Source: Gluconacetobacter azotocaptans (GTDB taxonomy: Bacteria; Pseudomonadota; Alphaproteobacteria; Acetobacterales; Acetobacteraceae). Taken from it: 64,000 nucleotides of DNA. Of this stretch, positions 1 through 11,360 are shown piece by piece. A model generated the notes under the pieces. That model ran no database searches. It was not told where the DNA came from and saw only the letters and a list, made by a program, of their open reading frames with translations. Location: the NCBI RefSeq assembly GCF_014174355.1, contig NZ_JABEQF010000003.1, positions 186,001 through 250,000 of the forward strand. The letters run 5' to 3'. The stretch's first letter is position 1. Each line of letters begins with the position of its first letter. Made by a program: the position numbers and the translations under genes.

Positions 1-274
1 AATACAGCAGCGCCTTGAGGCCGATCCGCCCCACCGCCCGCAGGGATTCAGCCCCGGCGATCCCCTGCACCACGACGCAGAACACCAGCGGCCCCACCAC
101 CATCGAAATCAGGTGCAGGAACGCATCGCCCAGCACGCGCAACCCCGCCGCCCACCCGGGTGCGGCGACGCCCAGCACTGCGCCCAGAACGGTGGCCGCC
201 ACCACCGTGACAAACAGGCGATGCCCCGATCCGCGCGCGGACAGGGTGGGGGCGGCGGGGGCGGAGGATGTCAT
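1..274 (-). CDS. dctA: C4-dicarboxylate:cation symporter DctA, N-terminal part (gene runs off the window)
   Basis: Translating the minus strand from the ATG at 274 gives an uninterrupted reading frame to base 1. After a short Ala/Pro-rich lead it reads a hydrophobic segment and then LGDAFLHLISMVVGPLVFC, which is the signature start of DAACS-family dicarboxylate or glutamate carriers (DctA/GltP), inner-membrane symporters that import succinate, fumarate and malate. Only about 91 residues are present. The start lies 10 bases after the stop of the upstream sensor kinase gene, so it is likely co-transcribed with the two-component pair. Family assignment is firm; the substrate is inferred from the family. 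Confidence 0.8.
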   Translation of the reverse strand, partial: MTSSAPAAPTLSARGSGHRLFVTVVAATVLGAVLGVAAPGWAAGLRVLGDAFLHLISMVVGPLVFCVVVQGIAGAESLRAVGRIGLKALLY

Positions 275-284
275 GCGGTCCTTG

Positions 285-2090
285 TTATCCGACGCGGGGC
301 AGGGTGACGACGAAGCGTGCGCCGACGACTGCCCCGTCGGCGCCCATGCGGTTTTCCGCCCGGATGGTGCCTTTCAGGGCCTCGACGATCTGGCGGCTGA
401 TGGACAGGCCCAGTCCGGAATGCTGGCCGAAATTCTCGCTGGTCGGGCGTTCGGAATAGAAACGGTCGAAAATGCCGTCCAGCTTGGCCGCCGGGATGCC
501 CGGCCCTTCGTCCGTCACGGCGATTTCCACCATCCCGCCGGAGGCCGGCGCGGCCGCCAGCACGATCCGCCCATCGGACGGCGAGAACGAGATGGCGTTG
601 CCGATCAGGTTGCGCAGCACCTGCACCAGCCGGTCTTCCACCGCCAGCACCGCCAGCGGCCGGTCGGGCGTCTCGCCAGTGCTGGTCACGCTCAGGATCG
701 GCTGGCCGGGCGTGCGTGTCGCCTGGTGGATTTCGGCCAGCACGGCCAGGATGGGCACGACGGCGACCGGTTCGGTCCGCGCGCGCGACAGTTCGGCGTC
801 CACGCGGCTGGCGTCGGAGATATCGGTGATCAGCCGGTCCAGCCGCCGGACGTCGTCGGTGATGATCGACAGCAGCCGCCGCTGCCGGTTGAGGTCCTCG
901 ATCCGGCCCAGCGTCTCGATGGCCGAGCGGATGGACGAGAGCGGATTCTTGATTTCATGGCTGACGTCGGCGGCGAAGCGTTCGATCGCGTCCATGCGCG
1001 CCCACAGCGCGCGGGCGCTGTCGCGCAGGGCGCGCGCGACCTCGCCGATCTCGTCCCGGCGGGCCAGCAGGCGGATGGGCACGGTGTCGGTCCGCCCCGA
1101 CATCTCACGCATCACATGGGCCGACGCCGCCAGCCGCAGCAGCGGCCGCGCGATGGTCAGCGACAGGTACCACGACAGCAGCACGGTAATCGCCAGCGCC
1201 ATCAGGAACAGCGACAGGATCGACGACCGCACGGCGAATACCGAGCGATCGACATCCCGCGCCTGGCGCGTCAACTGGATGATGCCGATGGTCTGGCCGT
1301 CATGCATCACCGGCTCGGCGACGGTGACGATCAGGTGGCGATGCGCGGTGCGGCGGATATAGGGCGGCATTTCCGGCGCCGACGGGCCGCCGGGGCCGGC
1401 CACCGGCTGGACGCTGGGGTCGGTGTCGGGTGTGTCCAGGGTCACGATGCGCGCGCCCGACAGGGTGGGCAGCAGCGACAGCAGCGCGTCATAGAACCGT
1501 TCGGCGAACCCCACGCGCGCCGGCGCGTCGTCGGCCAACCGGCCGCGGTCGCCGTCATCGTCGCCGCCCAGGGGCGAGGGCAACGGCTGGGCGTCGACAT
1601 GCCCGCGCGCCCCGCCATGCTGGACCGCCGCCTCCTCGACGCGGCTGTCGGCCACGACCTGCCCGTCGGGCGCGAACAGGCGGGCATGGGCGCTGGGGCT
1701 GGGTTCGGTCAGGCGCAGCAGCAGCGGGCGGGCCAGCGGCGCGTCCAGCACCGGCTGCGCCCCGCGCCCGAAGGCGACCGCGCTCTGCCCCAGCGCGCCG
1801 GCATAGATCCGCGCCTGTTCGCGCAGCGCCGTGACCTCGGCCTCCAGCAGGCTGTTCTGGAACTGGTTGAGGTACAGCAGCGTCAGCGCCAGCAGCATCA
1901 GCGGCAGCGCGTTGACCAGCAGGATCCGGCGCATCAGCGGCGAGACCAGCCGCGTCCGGTATTCCATGTAGGCCGCCGCCGCGTCGCGGTTCAGGGCCGC
2001 GGCACCCGGGACCACGACGTTGCGGAACCGGGTGAACGGATCGGGCAGGGACAGGGTCCTGTTGCCGATGCGCACCCTTATTCCTGGCAC
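285..2090 (-). CDS. chvG: Sensor histidine kinase, ChvG/ExoS-like
   Basis: About 601 residues. A transmembrane segment near residues 54-75 and a second one near 285-310 flank a large periplasmic region; a HAMP-like linker follows. The H-box SHEIKNPLSSIRSA (phosphorylated His near residue 379), an N-box NLIGNAISFSP, and G-boxes DEGPGIP and GLGLSIS make a complete HisKA-HATPase kinase. The paired response regulator gene ends two bases upstream, matching the ChvI-ChvG order of Alphaproteobacteria, where the pair senses acid or envelope stress. Translation probably starts at GTG 2090, with the AAGGAGG at the end of the regulator gene as ribosome binding site; a 14-bp direct duplication at 2072-2100 creates a second in-frame GTG at 2075. 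ChvG function is inferred from homology and order. Confidence 0.88.
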   Translation of the reverse strand: MPGIRVRIGNRTLSLPDPFTRFRNVVVPGAAALNRDAAAAYMEYRTRLVSPLMRRILLVNALPLMLLALTLLYLNQFQNSLLEAEVTALREQARIYAGALGQSAVAFGRGAQPVLDAPLARPLLLRLTEPSPSAHARLFAPDGQVVADSRVEEAAVQHGGARGHVDAQPLPSPLGGDDDGDRGRLADDAPARVGFAERFYDALLSLLPTLSGARIVTLDTPDTDPSVQPVAGPGGPSAPEMPPYIRRTAHRHLIVTVAEPVMHDGQTIGIIQLTRQARDVDRSVFAVRSSILSLFLMALAITVLLSWYLSLTIARPLLRLAASAHVMREMSGRTDTVPIRLLARRDEIGEVARALRDSARALWARMDAIERFAADVSHEIKNPLSSIRSAIETLGRIEDLNRQRRLLSIITDDVRRLDRLITDISDASRVDAELSRARTEPVAVVPILAVLAEIHQATRTPGQPILSVTSTGETPDRPLAVLAVEDRLVQVLRNLIGNAISFSPSDGRIVLAAAPASGGMVEIAVTDEGPGIPAAKLDGIFDRFYSERPTSENFGQHSGLGLSISRQIVEALKGTIRAENRMGADGAVVGARFVVTLPRVG

Positions 2091-2100
2091 CCTTATTCCT
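2072..2100. repeat. 14-bp direct duplication at the response regulator/kinase junction
   Basis: The 14-mer GCACCCTTATTCCT occurs at 2072-2085 and again at 2087-2100, a period of 15 bases. It spans the stop codon of the regulator gene and the first codons of the kinase gene, so it duplicates the kinase GTG start and keeps the frame. Confidence 0.85.
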
Positions 2101-2806
2101 CCTTGTAGCGGTACCCGATGCCGTACAGGGTCTCGATCTGGTTGAATTCCTCGTCCACCTGGCGGAATTTCTTGCGCACGCGCTTGATATGGCTGTCGAT
2201 GGTGCGGTCATCGACATAGATGTTCTCGCCATACGCCGCGTCGATCAGCTGGTCGCGCGACTTGACCAGCCCCGGCCGCGCCGCCAGCGCCTTGACCAGC
2301 AGGAATTCCGTCACCGTCAGCTGGATATCCTTGCCGCGCCACAGGCACTGGTGCCGGGTCTCGTCCAGCGACAGGTCGCCGCGCACCATGGTCCCGCCCG
2401 TCGCCTGGCCGCCGGCGGCCTCGACACGGCTGGCCTCGTTCCGGCGCAGCAGGGCACGGATGCGCTCCAGCAGCAGGCGCTGGGAAAACGGCTTGGTGAT
2501 GTAATCGTCAGCCCCCAGGCGCAGGCCCATCAGCTGATCGACCTCCTCGTCCTTCGACGACAGGAAGATAACCGGAAGCTGCGACCGGCTGCGCAGGCGC
2601 TGCAGCAGTTCCATCCCGTCCATGCGCGGCATCTTGATGTCGAGGACGGCGAGGTCCACCGGGCGGCTCATGATCCCGTGCAGCGCGCTTTCGCCGTCTG
2701 TGTAGGTCCGCACGGTGAAGCCCTCGGCCTCCAGTGTCATCTGGACCGACGTCAGGATATTCCGGTCGTCATCGACCAGCGCGATGGTGTGTTTCGTCGG
2801 CTCCAT
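2093..2806 (-). CDS. chvI: OmpR-family response regulator, ChvI-like
   Basis: About 237 residues from the ATG at 2806 ([14 protein letters not shown]). Residues 1-120 form a receiver domain with the acidic pocket DDD, the phosphoacceptor Asp near residue 55 in [11 protein letters not shown], and the switch Lys in ITKPF. Residues about 140-237 form a winged-helix DNA-binding domain with the OmpR/PhoB features [12 protein letters not shown] and [16 protein letters not shown]. The gene precedes the kinase by two bases. The open frame continues upstream to 3052 but that extension is low-complexity and not receiver-like, so I take the internal ATG. Function as the ChvI partner of ChvG is by homology. 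Confidence 0.9.
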   Translation of the reverse strand: MEPTKHTIALVDDDRNILTSVQMTLEAEGFTVRTYTDGESALHGIMSRPVDLAVLDIKMPRMDGMELLQRLRSRSQLPVIFLSSKDEEVDQLMGLRLGADDYITKPFSQRLLLERIRALLRRNEASRVEAAGGQATGGTMVRGDLSLDETRHQCLWRGKDIQLTVTEFLLVKALAARPGLVKSRDQLIDAAYGENIYVDDRTIDSHIKRVRKKFRQVDEEFNQIETLYGIGYRYKEE

Positions 2807-3066
2807 TCCCGTATTCTCGCTCCATGCCGGCCGGTCTGCGGCCTTCCCGCTCTCGCCCGGGCGGGCTGGCCGGCCCCGGGGTGGCGGACAGCATAGCGCC
2901 AGCCGGCCCGCCCTGTCATGGGCGGCGATCCTGACCATCCGTCCATGTTCAGGCGCGCGGGCCGGGCGGCGCGTGTCCGCAGGGCGGAGGAAACCCGCAA
3001 ATTCATCATGCCGCACACGCCCGCGACGCCTTGTCCATCGGCGCGGGCTCACCTACTTCATCAAGC

Positions 3067-3693
3067 ATGAGCCACGATACAGACCCCACCCCCGTCGTCG
3101 ACTCTCCGAACGGAGAGGCCGGCGTCTTCCCGCCGGGCCAGCCGTCCGGTACCGCAACGGACCAGGACGCCGCCCAGGCCTCCGGCAGCGCAGGCGGCGA
3201 AAGCCGCATCCAGGAACTGGAAAGCGCGCTGGAGGAAATGCGCGAGAAATGGATGCGCGCCGAGGCGGAGATGCAGAACCTGCGCACCCGCACGAAGCGC
3301 GAGATCGAGGACGCGCGCCAGTACGCGACCCAGAAATTCGCGCGCGACGTCGTAGAGGCCGCCGAGAACCTGAAGCGCGCGCTGGCCAGCCTGCCCCACG
3401 TGACCGAGGGTGAGGACCGGCTGATCGCCCAGATGCGCGAAGGGATCGAGAGCACCGAGCGCTCGTTCATCGGCATCCTGGAACGCCACGGCATCACGGC
3501 CGCCGACCCGGCCGGCACGCCGTTCGACGCCAACCACCACCAGGCGATGGCCGAACAGCACAGCGACGAACATCCGCATGGCACCGTGATCCAGGCCTGG
3601 ACCCCGGCGTGGACCCTGCACGGCCGCCTGCTGAAGCCCGCGATGGTCGTGGTGTCGAAGGGATCGCCGAGCCCCGACAAGGCAGGCAGCTGA
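3067..3693 (+). CDS. grpE: GrpE nucleotide exchange factor
   Basis: About 208 residues. A charged N-terminal coiled coil (LESALEEMREKWMRAEAEMQ) is followed by the conserved GrpE region with ENLKRAL and the beta-domain ending GRLLKPAMVVVSKG. GrpE releases ADP from DnaK in the cytoplasmic Hsp70 cycle. It lies about 205 bases upstream of dnaK, an order grpE-dnaK-dnaJ. I place the start at ATG 3067 (MSHDTD), which gives the usual GrpE length; a TTG at 3031 is in frame but adds no recognisable sequence. No strong ribosome binding site is visible before either start. Confidence 0.95.
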   Translation: MSHDTDPTPVVDSPNGEAGVFPPGQPSGTATDQDAAQASGSAGGESRIQELESALEEMREKWMRAEAEMQNLRTRTKREIEDARQYATQKFARDVVEAAENLKRALASLPHVTEGEDRLIAQMREGIESTERSFIGILERHGITAADPAGTPFDANHHQAMAEQHSDEHPHGTVIQAWTPAWTLHGRLLKPAMVVVSKGSPSPDKAGS

Positions 3694-3743
3694 AGCGCCC
3701 CGGCCGCGAAAGTGCCAGGCCGGCGCCCGTCCCATGAAACGCC

Positions 3744-3773
3744 CCTTGAAACGAACGGCGGGGCTGAATACAT
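3744..3773 (+). promoter_or_regulatory. Possible heat-shock (RpoH-type) promoter of dnaK
   Basis: CCTTGAAA at 3744-3751 followed about 17 bases later by GAATACAT loosely resembles the alphaproteobacterial RpoH pattern (CTTG, 17 bases, CYTAT). The -10 half is a poor match, so this is only a candidate. Confidence 0.22.
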
Positions 3774-3898
3774 GCAGGACAGGTTCGGCGGCACGGCCGC
3801 GGATGTGGTGAACAGTCCGTCCAATCCGTCAGAACAACAGGATCTAGGGTCCCATCCGGTGCTTCGGGCCGGGTCGGGCCGCTGAGAGGAGAGCATTC

Positions 3899-5809
<1,911 letters not shown>

Positions 5810-5832
5810 CCCTCGCACAGACACCGACGACC

Positions 5833-5860
5833 GGCGGCGCGGGCCACACCCCGCGCCGCC
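5833..5860 (+). terminator. GC-rich hairpin directly after dnaK
   Basis: Arms GGCGGCGCGGG (5833-5843) and CCCGCGCCGCC (5850-5860) pair perfectly over 11 bp with a 6-base loop. It has no T-run of its own but lies just before a second hairpin with one; the pair probably attenuates transcription or protects the dnaK mRNA 3' end. Confidence 0.6.
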
Positions 5861-5873
5861 CCAGTGACCCAAG

Positions 5874-5906
5874 GCGCCCGCGCTTCTGTGAAGGCGGGCG
5901 CTTTTT
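5874..5906 (+). terminator. Rho-independent terminator between dnaK and dnaJ
   Basis: Arms GCGCCCGC (5874-5881) and GCGGGCGC (5894-5901) form an 8-bp stem followed by TTTTT (5902-5906). Position between dnaK and dnaJ suggests partial termination that lowers DnaJ relative to DnaK. Confidence 0.78.
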
Positions 5907-5996
5907 CCATGTATGACAGGGCCGTTCGAACCCATGGGCGTCCATTGCCCCTGATGGCGCGGACATTCCGGCACGGCCCCGCCAGTGAGGACCATG

Positions 5997-7124
5997 ATGG
6001 CCACCAAGCTTGATTACTACGCCGTTCTCGAAGTCTCCCGCGATGCAAATGGCGACGAGCTGAAAAAGGCGTATCGCAGGCTGGCCATGCAGTACCACCC
6101 CGACCGCAACCCGGGGGACGAGTCCGCGGAAGCACGCTTCAAGGAGATCAGCGAGGCGTACGACGTCCTGAAGGACGAACAGAAGCGCGCCGCCTACGAC
6201 CGCTTCGGCCACGCGGCCTTCGAGGGCGGCGGCCCCGGCGGTGGCGGCGGGTTCGATTTCGGTGGCGGCCTGGGCGACATCTTCGAACAGATGTTCGGCG
6301 ACATGATGGGCGGGCGTCGCGGCGGCCGCCGGTCCGGCGGCGACATCCAGGTGCAGGTGACGATTTCCTTCGTCGAGGCCTTCACCGGGGTCAAGAAGCC
6401 CATCACCGTGCCCACCCGCGTGACCTGCGAGTCCTGCGACGGCACCGGTTCGGCCGACCGCGACCAGGGGGCGGTGTCCTGCCCGACCTGCCATGGAGCA
6501 GGCAAGGTCCGCGCCCAGCAGGGCTTTTTCCTGGTCGAACGCGCGTGCCCGACCTGCCATGGCACCGGCAAGATGGTCCGCAACCCGTGTACCGCCTGCC
6601 ATGGCGCCGGCACGGTGGAAAAGGATCGCACGCTGGAAATCGCGATCCCGGCGGGGGTCGAGGACGGCACGCGCATCCGCCTGTCCGGCGAGGGCGAGGC
6701 CGGCGGCAAGGGCACGACCCCGGGCGATCTGTACATCCATGTCGCCGTCGAACCCCATCCGATTTTCCAGCGCGACGGCGCCAACATCTATTGCCGCGTG
6801 CCGCTGCGCATGACGCAGGCCGCCCTGGGCACCGAGATCGAGGTGCCGGTCGTGGACGGGACCCGCGCCAAGGTGAAGGTCCCCGCCGGCACCCAGACGG
6901 GCGAGAATTTCCGCCTGCGCGGCAAGGGCTTCTCGGTGCTGCGGTCGTCGGCGCGCGGCGACATGTATATCCAGGTCTCGGTCGAGACCCCGCGCCATCT
7001 GACCAAGCGCCAGCGGGAACTGCTGGAGGAATTCGAGGGCGAGGCCGGCGACCACGACCGCGCCAACCCCGAAAATGCAGGTTTTTTCAGCAAGGTGCGC
7101 GACTTCTTCGAAGGCAAGCTCTGA
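5997..7124 (+). CDS. dnaJ: Co-chaperone DnaJ (Hsp40)
   Basis: About 375 residues. The J-domain (residues 1-70) contains the HPD triad near residues 34-36, which stimulates DnaK ATPase. A Gly/Phe-rich linker follows, then four zinc-binding repeats ([32 protein letters not shown]) and the C-terminal substrate domain. This is a full type-I DnaJ. Two consecutive ATGs at 5994 and 5997 are possible starts; 5997 has the better spacing to GTGAGG at 5985-5990. It is separated from dnaK by two hairpins, so it may be expressed both by read-through and independently. Confidence 0.98.
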   Translation: MATKLDYYAVLEVSRDANGDELKKAYRRLAMQYHPDRNPGDESAEARFKEISEAYDVLKDEQKRAAYDRFGHAAFEGGGPGGGGGFDFGGGLGDIFEQMFGDMMGGRRGGRRSGGDIQVQVTISFVEAFTGVKKPITVPTRVTCESCDGTGSADRDQGAVSCPTCHGAGKVRAQQGFFLVERACPTCHGTGKMVRNPCTACHGAGTVEKDRTLEIAIPAGVEDGTRIRLSGEGEAGGKGTTPGDLYIHVAVEPHPIFQRDGANIYCRVPLRMTQAALGTEIEVPVVDGTRAKVKVPAGTQTGENFRLRGKGFSVLRSSARGDMYIQVSVETPRHLTKRQRELLEEFEGEAGDHDRANPENAGFFSKVRDFFEGKL

Positions 7125-7389
7125 AATCTGGACGCGGCTGCACTGCGCTTCGCTACCCCCGGCCATCAAGGTCGCGTCCCTTCGATTCATGAGCGGGATC
7201 CAGGCCCCCCGCCCTGATGGGTTCGGGCAACGCCCGGCCTGTCCCGCTGTTGAAAGGGGGGCAGGATAGCGGTAGAAAACGTCGTCCATGGTGATCCCCC
7301 CACTCGCACCGTGGACATCCAGGCGGCGCGATCCCCCGGTCGCGCCGCCTACCGTTTTCTGGCGTTTTTCGGGGGCATGAGTCCGGGGC

Positions 7390-8172
7390 ATGCATATGAC
7401 GACGACACAGACGGTCCGGATCGGCATTGCCGGGATCAACGGACGGGTCGGGCGCCTGCTGCGCGAGGAAGTCGCGGCCAGCGGCGCCGTGCTGGCCGGC
7501 GGCACCACGCGCGACGCCGGCCCCGCGGCGCCCGGCCTGTTCGCGACCCTGGCCGAACTGGCCCCGCGCTGCGACGTGGCGATCGATTTCACCCACGCCA
7601 CCACCATCCGCGACCATGCCACGATCCTGGCGCAGGCCGGCGTGGCCTGGGTGCTGGGCACCACCGGCCTGTCGCCGGCCGACCAGGACGCGGTGCGCGA
7701 GGCGGCGTGCCGCATTCCCGTCGTTCAGGCGGCGAATTATTCCCCCGGGGTCACGCTGGTCACGCGCCTGGCGCGCCAGATGGCGGCAACCCTGCCGTCG
7801 GGCAGCTACGACGCCGAAATCCTGGAAATGCATCACCGCCAGAAGGTCGATGCCCCGTCCGGCACCGCGCTGGCCATCGGGCAGGCCGTGGCCGACGGGC
7901 GCGGCATCGATCTGGCCACCCATACCGAAAGCGGCCGGACCGGCCATACCGGCCCGCGCGGGGCGGACGCCATCGGCTTCGCCGTGCTGCGCGGCGGCCA
8001 GATCGTGGGCGAACATACGCTGCTGTTCACTTCGGCCACCGAACAGATCGCCCTGACCCATCGGGCGTTCGACCGGCGCGTGTTCGCAACCGGCGCCGTC
8101 CGCGCGGCCTGGTGGGTCCGCGACCGCCCACCCGGCCTGTACACCATGGAAGACGTGCTGGGGCTGACATGA
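7390..8172 (+). CDS. dapB: 4-hydroxy-tetrahydrodipicolinate reductase DapB
   Basis: About 260 residues. The N-terminal nucleotide-binding fold shows IGIAGINGRVGRLL; the catalytic region shows EMHHRQKVDAPSGTAL with the catalytic His near residue 147. The enzyme reduces 4-hydroxy-tetrahydrodipicolinate with NAD(P)H in the lysine and diaminopimelate pathway in the cytoplasm. Start is ATG 7390 or 7396, two codons apart. The 265 bases between dnaJ and this gene show only a fragment resembling the intergenic palindromes (near 7213-7236) and no clear promoter. Confidence 0.97.
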   Translation: MHMTTTQTVRIGIAGINGRVGRLLREEVAASGAVLAGGTTRDAGPAAPGLFATLAELAPRCDVAIDFTHATTIRDHATILAQAGVAWVLGTTGLSPADQDAVREAACRIPVVQAANYSPGVTLVTRLARQMAATLPSGSYDAEILEMHHRQKVDAPSGTALAIGQAVADGRGIDLATHTESGRTGHTGPRGADAIGFAVLRGGQIVGEHTLLFTSATEQIALTHRAFDRRVFATGAVRAAWWVRDRPPGLYTMEDVLGLT

Positions 8173-8324
8173 CGGGGGGCGCGCCGCCTATTCCCCCGAT
8201 CGGGACCGTGATATCCTGTGAAAACACTTGACGGTCTGTAGGTATTCGGCCAAACGGACCCGCCCGGACCCCGCATGCCCGGCGGCGTCATATCTTTCAC
8301 CGTTTCGAGGTAGACAGGACCATC

Positions 8325-9512
8325 ATGCGTAACAAAGGCGATTTTCTGTTCACATCGGAATCGGTGTCCGAAGGCCATCCCGACAAGGTCGCCGACCGGA
8401 TCAGCGATACCGTCCTGGACGCCTATCTGGCCGCCGATGGGGAATCCCGCGTCGCCTGCGAAACGCTGGTGACGACGAACCGGGTCGTGCTGGCCGGTGA
8501 AGTGCGCGGACCGTCCTCGGTCACCACCGAAAGCCTGATCGAGGGCGCGCGCGCCGCGATCCGTGACATCGGATACGACCAGGCCGGCTTCTCGTGGAAG
8601 AATGCCAACGTTGAATGCTACCTCCATGCGCAGTCCGCCGACATCGCCGTCGGCGTCGATAGCGCGGGGAGCAAGGACGAAGGCGCGGGCGACCAGGGCA
8701 TCATGTTCGGCTTCGCCACGCGCGAGACCGAGACCCTGATGCCGGCCCCGCTTTATTACGCCCATGGCATCCTGCACCGCATCCGCGACCTGCGGAAGGC
8801 CGGCGACGCCCGCGTCGCCAATCTGCAGCCCGACGCCAAGAGCCAGGTTACGCTGCGTTATGTCGACGGCCGCCCGGTCGGCGCGACCTCGGTCGTCATC
8901 TCGACCCAGCATGACGAGGGCGCCAGCCAGCCCGCGATCCGCGACGCCCTGCGCGAGATCGTGCGCGACGTCCTGCCCGAGGGCTGGATGTGCCCGGACG
9001 ACGAATTCTACGCCAACCCGACCGGCGTGTTCGTGATCGGCGGACCGGACGGCGACTGCGGCCTGACCGGCCGCAAGATCATCGTCGACACCTACGGCGG
9101 CGCGGCCCCGCATGGCGGCGGCGCGTTCTCGGGCAAGGATCCGACCAAGGTCGATCGTTCGGCGGCCTATGCCTGCCGCTACCTGGCCAAGAACGTCGTG
9201 GCGGCCGGCCTGGCCGATCGCTGCACGCTGCAGATCTCCTATGCCATCGGCGTGTCGCATCCGCTGTCGGTCTATGTCGACCTGGACGGCACCGGCAAGG
9301 ACGTGGACGAGGCGAAGCTGGGCAGCGTCCTGCGCGAAGTCATGAACCTGACGCCGCGCGGCATCCGTCAGCACCTGCGCCTGAACCGTCCGATTTATAC
9401 CGAGACGTCCGCCTATGGGCATTTCGGCCGGACGCCGGACGCCGCCCGCGACAACTTCACCTGGGAACAGACCGACCTGGTGGACGCGCTGCGCGGCGCG
9501 TTCAACCGCTGA
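8325..9512 (+). CDS. metK: S-adenosylmethionine synthase MetK
   Basis: About 395 residues, the expected length. It starts [21 protein letters not shown] with the ATP-binding HPDK motif, then [12 protein letters not shown] and the P-loop-like [19 protein letters not shown]. It makes S-adenosylmethionine from ATP and methionine. The 152-base leader (8173-8324) contains CTTGAC near 8228-8233, a possible -35, but I see no recognisable SAM riboswitch. trmB, an AdoMet user, follows 19 bases downstream and is probably co-transcribed. Confidence 0.98.
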   Translation: MRNKGDFLFTSESVSEGHPDKVADRISDTVLDAYLAADGESRVACETLVTTNRVVLAGEVRGPSSVTTESLIEGARAAIRDIGYDQAGFSWKNANVECYLHAQSADIAVGVDSAGSKDEGAGDQGIMFGFATRETETLMPAPLYYAHGILHRIRDLRKAGDARVANLQPDAKSQVTLRYVDGRPVGATSVVISTQHDEGASQPAIRDALREIVRDVLPEGWMCPDDEFYANPTGVFVIGGPDGDCGLTGRKIIVDTYGGAAPHGGGAFSGKDPTKVDRSAAYACRYLAKNVVAAGLADRCTLQISYAIGVSHPLSVYVDLDGTGKDVDEAKLGSVLREVMNLTPRGIRQHLRLNRPIYTETSAYGHFGRTPDAARDNFTWEQTDLVDALRGAFNR

Positions 9513-9531
9513 TCGCCGCACCAGGCCCAGC

Positions 9532-10278
9532 ATGACGGCACGGCAGGACGACGCCGCACCGCAGACGGGGTCGCCCGTCTCGGCCCCCGAGGTCAAGGCG
9601 TCGCCGGACCGGTTGTACGGCCGGCAGCGGGGCCACCCGCTGCGTCCCCGCCAGCAGCGCCTGCTGGACCTGACGCTGCCGCGCCTGCGCCTGGACCCCT
9701 CCGTGCTGGCCGACCCGGCACGCGGGTTCGGCCGCACGCCGTCCGGACTGTGGCTGGAAGTCGGGTTCGGCGGCGGCGAGCATTCACTGGCCCAGCACAC
9801 GGCCCATCCCGACGTCGGCTATATCGCCTCCGAAGTGTTCGAAAACGGCATGTGCTCGCTGCTGTCCCGGCTGGTGCCGGACGGGCAGGAAGGCACGGCC
9901 CCGGTCCCCGACCTGCTGCGCCTGTGGGACGAGGACGCGCGTGCCCTGCTGCGCGCCCTGCCGGAGCAGTCGATCGATCGGATGTTCCTGATGTTCCCCG
10001 ACCCGTGGCCCAAGGCCCGGCACGCCAAGCGCCGCTTCGTCCATCCCGCGACGATCCAGCTGGTGGCCCGCGTGCTGAAGCCCGGCGCCACCTGGCGCGT
10101 CGCCAGCGACGACCCGACCTACCAGGCCTGGGTGGAAGAGGTCATGGGCGCGCAGGATCTGTTCGACACCGCCCCCCCGGCCACCGAACGGCCCGAAGGC
10201 TGGCCCCCCACCCGCTATGAAACCAAGGCCCTGCGCGCCGGGCGGCAGCCGCTGTACTGGGTGTTTACCCGGCGTTGA
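9532..10278 (+). CDS. trmB: tRNA (guanine-N7-)-methyltransferase TrmB
   Basis: About 248 residues. The AdoMet-binding motif is LEVGFGGGEH and the family signature MFPDPWPKARHAKRRF is present, followed by VASDDPTY. The enzyme places m7G at position 46 of many tRNAs. ATG 9532 gives a family-like length; longer in-frame starts overlap metK and read as non-homologous sequence. The gene directly follows metK. Its end abuts an intergenic palindrome cluster shared with the convergent SDR gene. Confidence 0.95.
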   Translation: MTARQDDAAPQTGSPVSAPEVKASPDRLYGRQRGHPLRPRQQRLLDLTLPRLRLDPSVLADPARGFGRTPSGLWLEVGFGGGEHSLAQHTAHPDVGYIASEVFENGMCSLLSRLVPDGQEGTAPVPDLLRLWDEDARALLRALPEQSIDRMFLMFPDPWPKARHAKRRFVHPATIQLVARVLKPGATWRVASDDPTYQAWVEEVMGAQDLFDTAPPATERPEGWPPTRYETKALRAGRQPLYWVFTRR

Positions 10279-10298
10279 GCCGGGGCGCTGTCCGAAGG

Positions 10299-10412
10299 CA
10301 AGGGCGTTGCCCTTGACCCACCAAAGGGCCTAGCCCTTTGGAAAACCGGGACTTTATAAACGAATGGGATGCAAGGGCCGAGGCCCTTGCCGGGTTCGGG
10401 CAGAGCCCGACC
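10299..10412. repeat. Modular intergenic palindrome repeat, copy A
   Basis: Four short palindromes in a row between convergent trmB and the SDR gene: CAAGGGC/GCCCTTG (10299-10315), CCAAAGGGC/GCCCTTTGG (10321-10341), GCAAGGGCC/GGCCCTTGC (10371-10390) and TCGGGC/GCCCGA (10396-10410). The second half, from AACGAATGGGATG onward, recurs almost identically at 51141-51196. Probably acts as a two-way terminator. Confidence 0.8.
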
Positions 10413-11360
10413 TTACGACAGGGCAACACCCGTCAGCCGTTCCGACACCTCCCACAACCGCCGTGCCGTCGGCAGGTTACGGGCCTGCGGCGGCACACGG
10501 GCGGCGGCCACCCGGCCGCGCCGTTCTCCTCGTCCCGACGGGCCGTAATAGCCGCCATCCGATGCCTCGGCCCCGGCGGCGGCGAACAGGATGGGGCGGG
10601 CGCCGGCCTCGGCCGACTGTCCCAGCAGGCGGAAGGCCGTATGGGTCAGGCGGCGCATCAGCCGTTCGGCCACGCCCTGCGGCGCGTCCGACCGGCTGAC
10701 CGCGATATCGGTCAGCGACCACCCGGGATGAGCGGCGATGGAATGGAGCGCCCAACCCGCCGATTGCGCCCGCCGGTCCAGTTCCAGGGCGAAGATCAGA
10801 TTGGCCAGCTTGCTCTGCTGGTACGCACCGAAGGGGGTATAGCGATGGCGCGATTGCAGGTCGTCGAACACGACCCGCCCCCGCCATGCCGCCAGGCTGG
10901 CGACGCTGACGACGCGGCCGCCGCCCGACGCCCGGACCAGCAGCGGCCGCAGCCGGGCGGTCAGGGCGAAATGGCCCAGATAGTTGGTCCCGAACTGAAG
11001 CTCGAACCTATCAGCCGTTTCCTGTCGGATCGGCGCACCCATCAGCCCCGCATTGTTCACCAGGATATCCAGCGACGACACCTGATCCGCCAAGTCCCGC
11101 GCGAAGGCGGCGACCGACGTCAGGCTGGCGAGGTCCAGCGGCATGAACCGCGCCCGCGCCTTCGCCACCCGGCCCTGCAGGCGGGCCAGCGCGGCCGCGC
11201 CCCGGTCCGGATTGCGGCCGGCCAGGATGACCGTCGCCCCCTTTTCTGCCAGCCCGCACGCGGTTTCGTACCCCAGGCCACCGGTCGCACCCGTTACCAC
11301 GGCCACCCGTCCGGTCAGGTCGGGGGCGCGGTCGATCGTCCATTTGGCGGGTACGTTCAT
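10413..11360 (-). CDS. Short-chain dehydrogenase/reductase (retinol-dehydrogenase-like)
   Basis: About 315 residues. The N-terminal Rossmann motif is VTGATGGLGYE, with NAGLMG later and the active-site pattern YQQSK (Tyr and Lys four apart). These define a classical-type SDR that oxidises or reduces a small substrate with NAD(P); the substrate cannot be read from the sequence. The start overlaps the stop of the upstream dedA-like gene by 4 bases, so the two are one operon. Its stop codon borders repeat copy A. Confidence 0.88.
   Translation of the reverse strand: MNVPAKWTIDRAPDLTGRVAVVTGATGGLGYETACGLAEKGATVILAGRNPDRGAAALARLQGRVAKARARFMPLDLASLTSVAAFARDLADQVSSLDILVNNAGLMGAPIRQETADRFELQFGTNYLGHFALTARLRPLLVRASGGGRVVSVASLAAWRGRVVFDDLQSRHRYTPFGAYQQSKLANLIFALELDRRAQSAGWALHSIAAHPGWSLTDIAVSRSDAPQGVAERLMRRLTHTAFRLLGQSAEAGARPILFAAAGAEASDGGYYGPSGRGERRGRVAAARVPPQARNLPTARRLWEVSERLTGVALS

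Noticed and set aside
15-2108. Plus-strand ORF of 697 codons at the start of the window
   Set aside because: Antisense to the kinase and dctA, with Arg/Gln-rich low-complexity sequence and no family motifs.
8173-8324. Possible SAM riboswitch upstream of metK
   Set aside because: I could not find the conserved core of SAM-II, SAM-V or SAM/SAH classes; only a weak promoter-like TTGAC is present. A covariance-model search would decide.
10299-10412. Regular palindromes suggestive of a CRISPR array
   Set aside because: Modules differ from one another, spacing is irregular, there are no unique spacers of constant length, and no cas genes are near.
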